From: Chloroflexota bacterium
Lineage (GTDB): Bacteria; Chloroflexota; Ktedonobacteria; Ktedonobacterales; Ktedonobacteraceae
Length of the DNA stretch: 10,497 bases
Reading direction: 5' to 3'
Assembly: GCA_005879655.1 (NCBI GenBank)
Contig: VBJK01000125.1
Span: 1 to 10,497, forward strand
A model generated the notes under the pieces. It ran no database searches and was not told the DNA's origin. It worked only from the letters and a program-made list of their open reading frames with translations. A program made the position numbers and the translations under genes. This document shows positions 1-6,855 of the stretch, in pieces. Each line of letters starts with the position of its first letter. Positions within the stretch are counted from its first letter, which is position 1.

Positions 1-1
1 A

Positions 2-1549
2 ATGGAACAGGGATCGCAAACAAGGAAGAAAGAACGCCCACAGCTTATTGCAGCACGTAAAAGCATTCCCCTCTCGCAAGAGGAAGTAGCCAAGAGCGTG
101 AAGGCAAGCAAGTCTGCCGTTCACCGATGGGAGAAAGAGGGCGATGTCCCGCAACCAGAGCATTTGCGGAGCCTGCGCAGTTTGTTTGGCAGGTCGTTGC
201 AAGAACTTGGCTTCACTGAAGCAGAAGTTGGTGGGGCACTCTGGCTTGAACTTGAAGAAAACTGCGATGATCATGAAGTCATGCAGCAACAAGAGGGACC
301 AGATGATGAGCTAATGATATTTCGTAAACAGCATTATATTTCTCGTTTCACGTCTCTGGGGTGGAGCTGGTCAAGTACTAATTATCGAATGCTGGAATCC
401 GTAATTGCAACGGAGCTAGAGAGTGGTGCCACCACAATGACTGATGATGAACTGCTGCATCGCCGTGATGCCATAAAGTTTTTAGCGCTCGTCCCTGTTG
501 ATCTGCTGGGTCTCTCAGAGCGCAACGCAGTTATCAGGGGTTCTTACGAGGAAATCTTAAAGCACTGTACTGCTGGTATCGTCGCATGTAGGTATTTGAG
601 TAGGAGCGGAGAGTTAGTATTTGCTGATAGTGTTGTGTCCAAGTACATTCCAACATTGAAAGCCATTGTCAGGGTCGCAGCTCTCCCACAACAACGAATA
701 GACGCCGCTGATTTGTTGGCACAATGCTTCCTGTTGAAGTCAGGGCTTGCCATGCATGTTACGCCTACCAGTATGAACTATGCCATGCATCATGCCAATG
801 CGATTCGATACGCACAGCAAGCAGAGACATACAGTACAATAGCACAAGATCCATTCTTACAGATCGTCGCCTTGCGCAGACAGGCAGCAGCATTCTACTA
901 TGCTAACCAATGGGAGCAAGCGTTCACTGTCACGGAAAAAGCAAAAGCATTGCTGCTACAAACACAGAAATCATCAGTATCGTTGCATGAGAAGAAGGTA
1001 CCACCTCTCCCTGGCCTCGTACAAAGCTATGTCTATGGTGGGCTGGCTGTCTTCCAAGCCTATCATGGAGAGAGAAAAGACGCTTTGGTCTCATTGAAAA
1101 AAGCACATCAAATGTTCTTCCAACAATCTGCGGATGATGACGTAACAATAGTCCCTTACTCAGTAGGTAGCTTGCTGCTTAATGAAAATCAGACTCAGCT
1201 ATATCGCGGTGAGTATGATAACGCTCTGCAAGCAGTCGGACAGTTGCAAAAGGAATATGTACATGACCCAACGATTTCAGCAGCAAACCGTGTTGAGTCA
1301 TGCTTTGAGCAGGTAAAAATCGAGGTGCGCCGCGAGGATCAACCGCGTCGCATGGATTGGTGCATTGAACAATGGGAAGAGGGAGTCAAGAGAGCAAAGA
1401 AGCTACGCAGTCAACATTTGCTTGAAGAAGCAATACGAATATATGGTGAAATGTGCGTGGCGTGGCCTAGAGAGCAGAGGACAAAGAATTTGCGCAAGCA
1501 GATCGTCAACGCGCCAGAGCAAAAGCGTCGTACCGACGAACAGAAGTAA
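2..1549 (+). CDS. XRE-family helix-turn-helix regulator with C-terminal TPR-like helical region
   Basis: This is a 515-residue protein, probably a cytoplasmic DNA-binding regulator. Residues about 12-67 form an XRE/Cro-type helix-turn-helix (LSQEEVAKSVKASKSAVHRW, then PEHLRSLRSLFG). A linker around residues 153-171 contains HRRDAIKFLALVP, a motif I associate with ktedonobacterial HTH proteins. The rest, roughly 230-480, is helical with TPR-like pairs such as RRQAAAFYYANQWEQAF and YRGEYDNALQAVGQL, likely for protein or ligand sensing. No NB-ARC or other NTPase motif is visible between the HTH and the repeats. The ATG at position 2 is almost at the window edge, so no ribosome site can be checked and the true start may lie upstream. 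The gene ends in TAA about 50 nt before a strong hairpin and converges on argS. Its targets are unknown. Confidence 0.85.
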   Translation: MEQGSQTRKKERPQLIAARKSIPLSQEEVAKSVKASKSAVHRWEKEGDVPQPEHLRSLRSLFGRSLQELGFTEAEVGGALWLELEENCDDHEVMQQQEGPDDELMIFRKQHYISRFTSLGWSWSSTNYRMLESVIATELESGATTMTDDELLHRRDAIKFLALVPVDLLGLSERNAVIRGSYEEILKHCTAGIVACRYLSRSGELVFADSVVSKYIPTLKAIVRVAALPQQRIDAADLLAQCFLLKSGLAMHVTPTSMNYAMHHANAIRYAQQAETYSTIAQDPFLQIVALRRQAAAFYYANQWEQAFTVTEKAKALLLQTQKSSVSLHEKKVPPLPGLVQSYVYGGLAVFQAYHGERKDALVSLKKAHQMFFQQSADDDVTIVPYSVGSLLLNENQTQLYRGEYDNALQAVGQLQKEYVHDPTISAANRVESCFEQVKIEVRREDQPRRMDWCIEQWEEGVKRAKKLRSQHLLEEAIRIYGEMCVAWPREQRTKNLRKQIVNAPEQKRRTDEQK

Positions 1550-1574
1550 CACTCGTTTTGTGTTTCAATAACCC

Positions 1575-1598
1575 TGTGAGTTGTCAGTAGAACTCACA
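1575..1598 (+). other. Small stem-loop after the XRE gene
   Basis: TGTGAGTT (1575-1582) pairs perfectly with AACTCACA (1591-1598) across an 8-nt loop. It lies between the stop codon at 1549 and the main terminator hairpin, making a tandem hairpin arrangement in the 3' untranslated region. There is no T-run after it, so it is unlikely to terminate transcription alone. Confidence 0.4.
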
Positions 1599-1599
1599 T

Positions 1600-1642
1600 A
1601 AAGAGAATACAGCCCCTCACGGCTGTATTCTCTTTGTTTCCC
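1600..1642 (+). terminator. Rho-independent terminator of the XRE gene, possibly bidirectional
   Basis: A perfect 15-bp stem (AAAGAGAATACAGCC at 1600-1614 and its complement at 1621-1635) closes a 6-nt loop, followed by GTTTCCC. Read on the minus strand the same stem is followed by TATGTG, so it could also stop transcripts coming from argS about 330 bp away. The stem is unusually long and perfect for an intrinsic terminator. Its tail is only partly T-rich. Confidence 0.75.
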
Positions 1643-1651
1643 ATAACTGGC

Positions 1652-1835
1652 ATTTTGTTTCCCTTGTTCCGTTCTGTCCCCTCTCTATTATTGAGAAACA
1701 ATAAAGTGTTGGATGTAACTATGCATCAAAATTCCAGCAAATGCTTACCTCTCACATTTGTTTCATCTTGCCTCCCATCTCTTCTTGGGAAACATCCGAG
1801 CCTTGGATGCAACAATACATCAAAGTTCTAGCTAA
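1652..1835. repeat. Two diverged direct repeat copies, offset about 94 bp
   Basis: Copy A core is 1691-1741 and copy B core is 1785-1835. They align without gaps: TTG[A/G]GAAAC, then TTGGATG[T/C]AAC, then CATCAAA[A/G]TTC. The similarity extends upstream to TTTGTTTC (A at 1654-1661, B at 1757-1764) once a gap of about 9 nt is allowed. A 10-bp direct repeat TTTGTTTCCC also occurs at 1633-1642 and 1654-1663. No gene is recognised here. Copy B runs into the gene remnant at 1832. Confidence 0.6.
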
Positions 1836-2026
1836 ACGAACTATATGGTCTGTCAGAGGGGAGCGCCCGTCATGAGGTTATTAATACCAAGATGGAACGC
1901 ATAGGAGGACACCTTGAGCAGCTAAAGACGCTGGTAGGGGAGGAGCAAGCCTTGAAACTTGTCACCGAGACGATGAACCACGCTGGCAATGCAAGAACAG
2001 AGTCCCCACATAATCAAACGCCGTGA
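1832..2026 (+). pseudogene. 3' remnant of an unrecognised gene (64 codons, no good start)
   Basis: The frame is open from just after a TAG at 1829 to a TGA at 2024-2026. Its translation contains a well-formed amphipathic helix, MERIGGHLEQLKTLVGEEQA then LKLVTETMN, rich in Glu, Lys and Leu, followed by a polar tail ending NQTP. The text looks like genuine protein rather than a shadow frame. The only ATG (1892) lacks a Shine-Dalgarno site, and the upstream in-frame stop cuts off any N-terminus, so I read it as the C-terminal tail of a lost gene. It overlaps the abnormal 3' end of argS on the opposite strand, which suggests the two were joined by rearrangement. I do not recognise the family. A real small protein is possible but less likely. 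Confidence 0.35.
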
Positions 2027-4136
2027 GAGAGATAAAGCAAGCCCACACCCCCAGACAAACAGCCAAAAGACGTGCAGCAACGAGGCAACATCTTTTGGGC
2101 AGTACATTGCTCATCGTCTGTACCGTTGCCCCGACCAACTGGGCACGAAACGCCTTGACCCGCTCATCCGTCTCTTTCACAATGGGCGGCGTATGCTCGT
2201 AGAAGTCACTGAAATGCGCAGCCAAGTCATAGGCATAGGCCGCAAGCAAAGGTGGCGCGAGCTGTTCGCTTGCCTCTGCTAGGCGACGTGGATAGGCATC
2301 AATATGGCGCAGCAATTCCCACTCGCTCTGTTCGAGTTGCTCTGGCAACGCCTCTAACTGTATAGGCGCTTGATAGTCAGACTCCTCTAAGCGGCGCAAA
2401 ATACTATTAGCACGCGCATAAGCATATTGAAGGTAGACACCGGTATCGCCATTTGCGCGCAATACTTCATCCATATCGAGCGCAATGATCTGTTGCAAGT
2501 TGAAACGGATCATAAAATAGCGAATGGCCGAGGCAGCCAGAATGACCGCTGTTCCATCCGTTGTTTCCGGCTTATCGTCCTGCCTACGCACCTCGCGCAT
2601 GCGCTGAATGGTAACATTAATCAAATCGTCCGCTTTAATCTCGATCCCCTTGCGTCCAGACATGGCATAGTATTCGCGCTCATCGGAGGTATCAACACCC
2701 AGGCTGGCCGCTGTAGCACGCGAGAGCGTCACGACATCATAGGCAATATGCTTGGAATTCTCAGCCTGCTCCACATAACCCAGACGGCGCAGGCTCTCAT
2801 ATACCACCTGCTGTGGGTACGACTGCCGCACGTCAATCACATTAATCACGCGCTTAGCATGCCCAAAGCGTGTAGCATGAACTGCTTCAGTACTTGAAGA
2901 GATATCCCTGGGGGTGCGCATAGACCAGAGTTTGCGTCCGTCATGCTGGGTATTCCACAGCACGTAGTTGAACTCAATACCCATTGCCGGGTCATCAGTC
3001 AAGCCAAACTTCCAGAGCTGGTTGGCAATATCCTTGGCGGTATACGTAGCAGTGCCATCGCTTCTCACCAGGATCTTATCTTGCATGCGGTCTTTTTCTT
3101 CGTTCGTCTGTGCCTCGCCATCACCAAACGGCAACAGCCAGCAACCTGCGGCAGGCCCGCTCTCCGGCTTTTCCAGTAGGCCCCGATCTCGCAGCATCTC
3201 AAACGTGCGTTGCCAGAGACCAGCCCCCAAAATTGCAGACTCCCAGGTGAGCAGATCGTAAGAGATATTCAGACGAGCCATCGTCTTCAGGTGTGCCTGC
3301 ACAATCTTGCGCGAGAGATCAGCAGCTTCCTCTGCGTAATCTGGACCAGCTTCAGACTCATCTCCCTGTTCAATAGCGTGCAACACCTTTGCACGCAATT
3401 CCTTGATATCTGGCTGAGCTTCGTACGCTTTGCCAACCGCAACATAGACGCGCGAGCAATAATAGTCGAAGGACTCATCCGCAATCCTCTCATTGCCCCC
3501 AGGAAGTTGTAGTGCCCCTTCGCGTAGCAGCTGGAAGCCTACCACCACATCAGCTACCTGTACGCCAGAATCATCGATGTAGTTCTCTGCTTCAACAGAA
3601 TAGCCTTGCGAACGTAGCATACGCACGACAGTATCACCAATACACGAGTTGCGTAAGTGTCCGACGTGGGCTGCCTTGTTGCTGTTAATAGATGTATGCT
3701 CGACAATAACTTTCGTTCTGAGGCCGCTATCATTCTGTCCAAAATCTGGACCCGCTTCTAAGACACGCTCCATAATCGTACGACCCACATCCGCACGATT
3801 CAGTCGAAAGTTGACGAAGCCAGGTACGGTTGCCGTCACTTCCTGAATGGCTGGCACATGCATATCTTGCAGAATGGCCACTAGCGCTTGAGCCATTGGC
3901 AAGGGGGGACGCCCCAATCTGTTCTTCGTCGCCCATGGCATCACGGGCATAGAGTAATCACCAAAGCTTGCTTGCGCTGAGAAACGCAAATCTATCGGCA
4001 GTTGTTCAACATCATATGCTATCTGCTCTTGAGCAAGATATGTGTTCACTGCTTGTTTGATCAGCATGATAATATATTCATGCAGGTCTTTTTCTTGTGT
4101 TTCGGGCATATACTGTGCCTTGCTACTAACGATCAT
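1962..4136 (-). CDS. argS: Arginyl-tRNA synthetase with an altered C-terminus
   Basis: This class I aminoacyl-tRNA synthetase charges tRNA-Arg with arginine, using ATP, in the cytoplasm. An N-terminal tRNA-recognition domain (about residues 18-115) is followed by the catalytic core with the HIGH motif as HVGH (157-160), then ENYIDDSGVQVADVVVG, and the KMSKS-equivalent MSGRKG (492-497). The DALR anticodon-binding domain starts near GVYLQYAYARAN (about 567). I choose the ATG at 4136 (724 residues) because AGAGAGGA sits 5 nt upstream. An in-frame ATG at 4169 has no ribosome site. Up to TVQTMSNVL (671-679) the sequence follows the family. The next 45 residues do not, and the usual closing helix and its LG-V-x-(A)PE-x-M type ending are absent. 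It is longer than the usual 550-650 residues. Catalysis should be intact, but the tail may affect tRNA binding. Confidence 0.93.
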   Translation of the reverse strand: MIVSSKAQYMPETQEKDLHEYIIMLIKQAVNTYLAQEQIAYDVEQLPIDLRFSAQASFGDYSMPVMPWATKNRLGRPPLPMAQALVAILQDMHVPAIQEVTATVPGFVNFRLNRADVGRTIMERVLEAGPDFGQNDSGLRTKVIVEHTSINSNKAAHVGHLRNSCIGDTVVRMLRSQGYSVEAENYIDDSGVQVADVVVGFQLLREGALQLPGGNERIADESFDYYCSRVYVAVGKAYEAQPDIKELRAKVLHAIEQGDESEAGPDYAEEAADLSRKIVQAHLKTMARLNISYDLLTWESAILGAGLWQRTFEMLRDRGLLEKPESGPAAGCWLLPFGDGEAQTNEEKDRMQDKILVRSDGTATYTAKDIANQLWKFGLTDDPAMGIEFNYVLWNTQHDGRKLWSMRTPRDISSSTEAVHATRFGHAKRVINVIDVRQSYPQQVVYESLRRLGYVEQAENSKHIAYDVVTLSRATAASLGVDTSDEREYYAMSGRKGIEIKADDLINVTIQRMREVRRQDDKPETTDGTAVILAASAIRYFMIRFNLQQIIALDMDEVLRANGDTGVYLQYAYARANSILRRLEESDYQAPIQLEALPEQLEQSEWELLRHIDAYPRRLAEASEQLAPPLLAAYAYDLAAHFSDFYEHTPPIVKETDERVKAFRAQLVGATVQTMSNVLPKRCCLVAARLLAVCLGVWACFISLTAFDYVGTLFLHCQRGSSSR
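2063..2098 (-). other. Inverted repeat in the foreign 3' end of argS
   Basis: CCAAAAGA (2063-2070) and TCTTTTGG (2091-2098) are perfect complements across 20 nt. The pair starts exactly where the argS product stops resembling its family (last family-like codon CTG at 2100-2102). Read on the minus strand it is followed by CTGTTTGTCTGG. It could be a weak hairpin or terminator, or a scar of the rearrangement. Confidence 0.4.
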
Positions 4137-4141
4137 CGGTG

Positions 4142-4149
4142 TCCTCTCT
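4142..4149 (-). promoter_or_regulatory. Ribosome binding site of argS
   Basis: On the minus strand AGAGAGGA precedes the ATG at 4136 by 5 nt. It decides the start: the upstream in-frame ATG at 4169 has no purine-rich site in front of it. Confidence 0.75.
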
Positions 4150-4175
4150 GCTTTCTGAAAGGTCTCCAAACATAT

Positions 4176-4340
4176 TCAAACCAATTCAGTTGCGGTGAAA
4201 ACGTCCGCACACCGCGTGAAGATCCGCTCCACGTGTGGCCCAAGCCGGGCAAGGTACCTCGCCAAAATGTTTCGTGCACTGTTTTCGTCACGATCCATGA
4301 CGAGTCCACATACCGTGCAACGATAGGTCCTCTTGTGCAT
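4176..4340 (-). pseudogene. C-terminal relic of an IS200/IS605-family TnpB
   Basis: The minus strand encodes 54 residues beginning MHKRTYRCTVCGLVMDRDEN and continuing SARNILARYLARLG, ending in TGA at 4176-4178. This matches the end of TnpB-family RNA-guided nucleases: the second CxxC knuckle of the zinc ribbon (CTVC), then the third RuvC acidic residue in DRDxNxARNIL. The first CxxC, the other RuvC motifs and the guide-binding domains are missing. An in-frame TGA lies six codons before the ATG, and no Shine-Dalgarno site is visible. A different frame just upstream (about 4343-4375) reads HKKNEKISS, which may be the preceding zinc-ribbon linker shifted by an indel. No tnpA or intact element end is seen. 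The relic ends 39 nt before the argS start codon, inside the inferred argS leader. Confidence 0.8.
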
Positions 4341-4531
4341 CAGCTGCTTATTTTCTCATTCTTCTTGTGATTTGACAAGATGGGTGTGCGAATAGTACTA
4401 GACCATCTAGACCGAAAACACGGATGTCAAGCGAGCATTTCATCATCCATTCACGTGCAGGTCTTCAATCTGTATACCTTTGTATAGGTTTTTGAAAACA
4501 GTTAAACGCTCCAATCAGATAATTTTAGTTT

Positions 4532-4560
4532 ACTATAACCCACCTTGCGCATACGGTCAA
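4532..4560 (-). promoter_or_regulatory. Sigma70-like promoter facing argS
   Basis: On the minus strand TTGACC (4560-4555) and TATAGT (4537-4532) are separated by exactly 17 nt, matching the -35 and -10 consensus at five of six positions each. Transcription would start near 4525, giving an argS leader of about 390 nt that includes the TnpB relic. It lies just downstream of the acs terminator, so it probably begins an independent argS transcript. Confidence 0.6.
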
Positions 4561-4589
4561 GCGTTTTTTCGGCAGAGCGCTTATGAAAC

Positions 4590-4623
4590 AGGAAATAAAG
4601 AGGATCGACATTGCTATCGATCC
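4590..4623 (-). terminator. Intrinsic terminator of acs
   Basis: On the minus strand GGATCGA (4623-4617) and TCGATCC (4608-4602) form a 7-bp stem around an 8-nt loop, followed by TCTTTATTTCC. It lies about 40 nt beyond the acs stop codon and faces the right way. Confidence 0.6.
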
Positions 4624-4660
4624 CCTAACGAAGTTGCACAGTATGTTCATTTGGTACGAT

Positions 4661-6572
4661 TTACTCGTCTTTTGTACTGATGTCGCCAGGATCTTGACCT
4701 AGCGCGATGGCACGCAGAACGCGGCGCATGATCTTGCCAGAGCGTGTTTTAGGCAGACTGGCCACGAATTCCAGTTCTTCTGGTACGGCCAGCGCACCTA
4801 CCGTGGTACGTACATGCAGTTTCAGTTCTTTTGCCAACGCTGCGGACGGCGTCTCACCATTCCTGAGCGGGATCAGGTAGCCCAATCGCAGCTGCTTCCG
4901 CGACTGCCGGATGGCTGACCAGACTCGATTCAATCTCCGATGAACCCAGGCGATGTCCGCTGACTTTGATTACGTCGTCTACACGTCCCTGAACACGGAT
5001 GTAGCCATCTCCGTCTTTCGTTGCGGCATCTCCTGCGAAATACACGTCAGGGATCGTATCCCAATAAGTCTGATAGCGAGCCGCATCTTTGTAGATTGTG
5101 CGCATCTGGCTCGGCCAGGGATGGCGGATAATCAGGAAACCACCTTTGCCGGTACCAACAGGATTGCCGCCCTTGTCAACTATATCAGCTTCGATGCTCG
5201 GCAGAGGACGTGTAGCGCAGCCAGGTTTAAGTGGCAAGATGACCGTGGGGCTAATCAGAATCATGCCTGTTTCCGTCTGCCACCATGTATCCATAATCGG
5301 CAGTTGATCACGCCCAATATGCTTGCGATACCACATCCAGGCTTCTGGATTAATTGGCTCACCCACGCTACCAAGCAGACGGAGACTGGACAGGTCATGT
5401 TTGGCGGGCCACTCTTCGCCGAAGCGCATAAGAGCACGAATGGCCGTAGGTGCTGTGTACAGGATACTCACCTTGTACTTCTCTACCACGCTCCAGAAAC
5501 GGTCGGGGGCTGGATACGTTGGCACGCCTTCAAACTGTACGCTGGTCGCGCCATTCATCAGCGGACCATAGACCATATAGCTATGACCTGTCACCCAACC
5601 GACATCAGCTGTACACCAGTAGACATCGCTGGGCTTAATATCAAAAACAAGCTTGGTCGTCGCATAAACACCAACAGCGTGGCCACCCTGCACGTGGACA
5701 ACACCTTTCGGCTTGCCTGTGCTCCCACTGGTATAGAGGATGTAGAGCATATCCTCGCTATCCATTGGTACACAGGGCACCACTGTATCCTCCGGGATAT
5801 CGGCCAACAGTTCGTCCAGATAGATATCACGTCCGGGTTGCATGTTGACATCAGTGCCCAGGCGACGTACGACAATAGCTTTTTCTATCGTGGGTGTCTC
5901 AGCGAGCGCCTCATCCGTGATCTTTTTCAGCTCGATTAGCTTGCCACCACGATGGTTCCCATCAGCAGTGATGACCACTTTGGCTTCGGCATCAATGATA
6001 CGGTCACGCAATGCATTTGCCGCAAAACCACCAAACACGACTGTATGCACCGCCCCCAGACGTGCTACTGCCAGCAAGGCCGCGACCTGCTCAGGAATGG
6101 CTGGCATGTAAATAGCCACTCGATCACCCTTCTTCACACCCAGATTTTGCAGTCCCTTCGCCAGCCGATTAGTTAGCACAAAGAGCTGCTCGTAGGTAAG
6201 CGTGCGAGAAGATCCATCGTCGCCCTCCCAGTAGAAAGCGACTTTATTGCGCGTAGCCGTGTGCATGTGACGGTCAAGACAGTTGTACACTATGTTGAAT
6301 TTACCACCCACAAACCATCTGAAGAAGGGCTTATCGCTCCATTCAAATGTAGTATGCCATGGCTCAAACCACTCCAGTTGTTTTGCCATATCATCCCAGA
6401 ACTCGAAACGATTCTCCAACGACCACTGGTAGAAGGATTCATAATCGTTGAAACCCCTCGCCTTCATATACTCAGTAATGTTTGCCTGCTCTACTATATC
6501 CTGGGATGGAGCAAATGAACGGCTCTCTGTTAAAATAGTGTCAGTATCCTCAAAACCGAGGTTGCTACCCAT
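4661..6572 (-). pseudogene. acs: Acetyl-CoA synthetase (AMP-forming), frameshifted near its 3' end
   Basis: The enzyme converts acetate, ATP and CoA to acetyl-CoA. The first frame (4854-6572, 572 codons) has the adenylate-forming motifs YTSGSTGKPKG (280-290), DTWWQTETG (428-436), YFAGDAA and the hinge segment GRVDDVIKVSGHRLGSSEIE, then ends early after GLPDPAQEW. The remainder continues in another frame (LRNGETPSAALAKELKLHVR onward), includes the acyl-adenylation lysine motif PKTRSGKIMRR (Lys near 4733), and stops with TAA at 4661. Compared with E. coli Acs as I remember it, about 11 residues are missing between the two parts, around 4868. A net loss of 32 nt would restore 647 residues, close to the usual 650. 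The start ATG follows AGGAGGA by 10 nt. As read, the product lacks the catalytic lysine and should not form acetyl-adenylate. A sequencing error alone is unlikely to explain a missing stretch. Confidence 0.9.
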
Positions 6573-6582
6573 AATTGAAAGA

Positions 6583-6589
6583 TCCTCCT
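6583..6589 (-). promoter_or_regulatory. Ribosome binding site of acs
   Basis: The minus strand reads AGGAGGA ten nucleotides before the ATG at 6572. It is a near-perfect Shine-Dalgarno site, supporting this start. Confidence 0.75.
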
Positions 6590-6668
6590 AAGTCTGACGA
6601 CATGCTTATTGTAGAAATGTATAAGGGACAATCTTTACTAGAGCCATGGCATGGAAAAAGTCCCATTT

Positions 6669-6691
6669 TCAGGAAGACATGCATTTCCTGA
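6669..6691 (-). promoter_or_regulatory. Operator-like inverted repeat at the acs transcription start
   Basis: TCAGGAA (6669-6675) and TTCCTGA (6685-6691) are perfect inverted repeats separated by 9 nt. They begin at the expected +1 of the acs promoter. This is a typical place for a repressor site, or for a hairpin at the 5' end of the mRNA. The lack of a T-run argues against a terminator. The binding protein is unknown. Confidence 0.5.
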
Positions 6692-6698
6692 CAAGGCT

Positions 6699-6707
6699 AT
6701 TATAGCA
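6699..6707 (-). promoter_or_regulatory. Extended -10 promoter of acs
   Basis: The minus strand reads TGCTATAAT (6707-6699): a perfect TATAAT preceded by the TGn extension. The -35 region (around GTCGCA, 16 nt further up) matches consensus poorly, as is common with extended -10 promoters. A start near 6692 gives a leader of about 120 nt. An inverted repeat GCATAA/TTATGC (6705-6710 and 6718-6723) lies between the -10 and -35 regions. The remaining sequence from 6724 to 6855 shows no gene; a short GCTT/AAGC hairpin near 6780-6800 is too weak to call as the transporter's terminator. Confidence 0.65.
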
Positions 6708-6855
6708 TAAGTTACTTTTATGCGACACGATATAAATGAGTAGATTATCACATTTTCTTGTGTAATTTACGTAGTAAAAGGCTTTTTAAGCAAAAACGGA
6801 TAAAATCTCTTTTGGTACTGATTGTCCCACCATCCTTCTCACGGCAGGACATAGC

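Larger units (their letters stand above)
4341..4660. other. Gene-free stretch between the TnpB relic and acs
   Basis: No coding sequence is supported here. It holds the acs terminator (about 4590-4623), the probable argS promoter (4532-4560), a short inverted repeat TATAC/GTATA (4473-4486), and a tandem 7-bp repeat CTAGACC with period 9 (4398-4413). The part between 4341 and 4470 may include decayed TnpB sequence but I cannot trace it. Confidence 0.5.

Noticed and set aside
1634..1831. 65-codon + strand frame between the XRE terminator and copy B of the repeat
   Set aside because: It starts inside the terminator tail, has no ribosome site, and coincides with a non-coding-looking repeat pair.
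2427..2897. 156-codon + strand frame opposite argS
   Set aside because: It lies wholly antisense to the conserved catalytic and anticodon-binding part of argS and reads like a shadow translation.
4137..4169. Eleven-residue N-terminal extension of ArgS from the ATG at 4169
   Set aside because: There is no Shine-Dalgarno site before 4169, while the ATG at 4136 has AGAGAGGA at 5 nt.
4425..4430. Perfect TTGACA on the minus strand
   Set aside because: No acceptable -10 box lies 15-19 nt downstream, so it is not called as a promoter. The 4532-4560 pair is much better.
4850..4900. Programmed frameshift in acs
   Set aside because: There is no slippery heptamer or following pseudoknot, and residues are missing at the junction. 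Deletion explains it better.
4661..4933. Separate 90-residue gene downstream of acs
   Set aside because: Its C-terminal part is the normal end of acetyl-CoA synthetase, and its N-terminal 20 or so residues are the acs region read in the wrong frame. It belongs to the broken acs.
4953..5939. Long 328-codon + strand reading frame opposite acs
   Set aside because: It is antisense to well-conserved acs motifs, its product has no recognisable domains, and no ribosome site is evident. It is a shadow frame.
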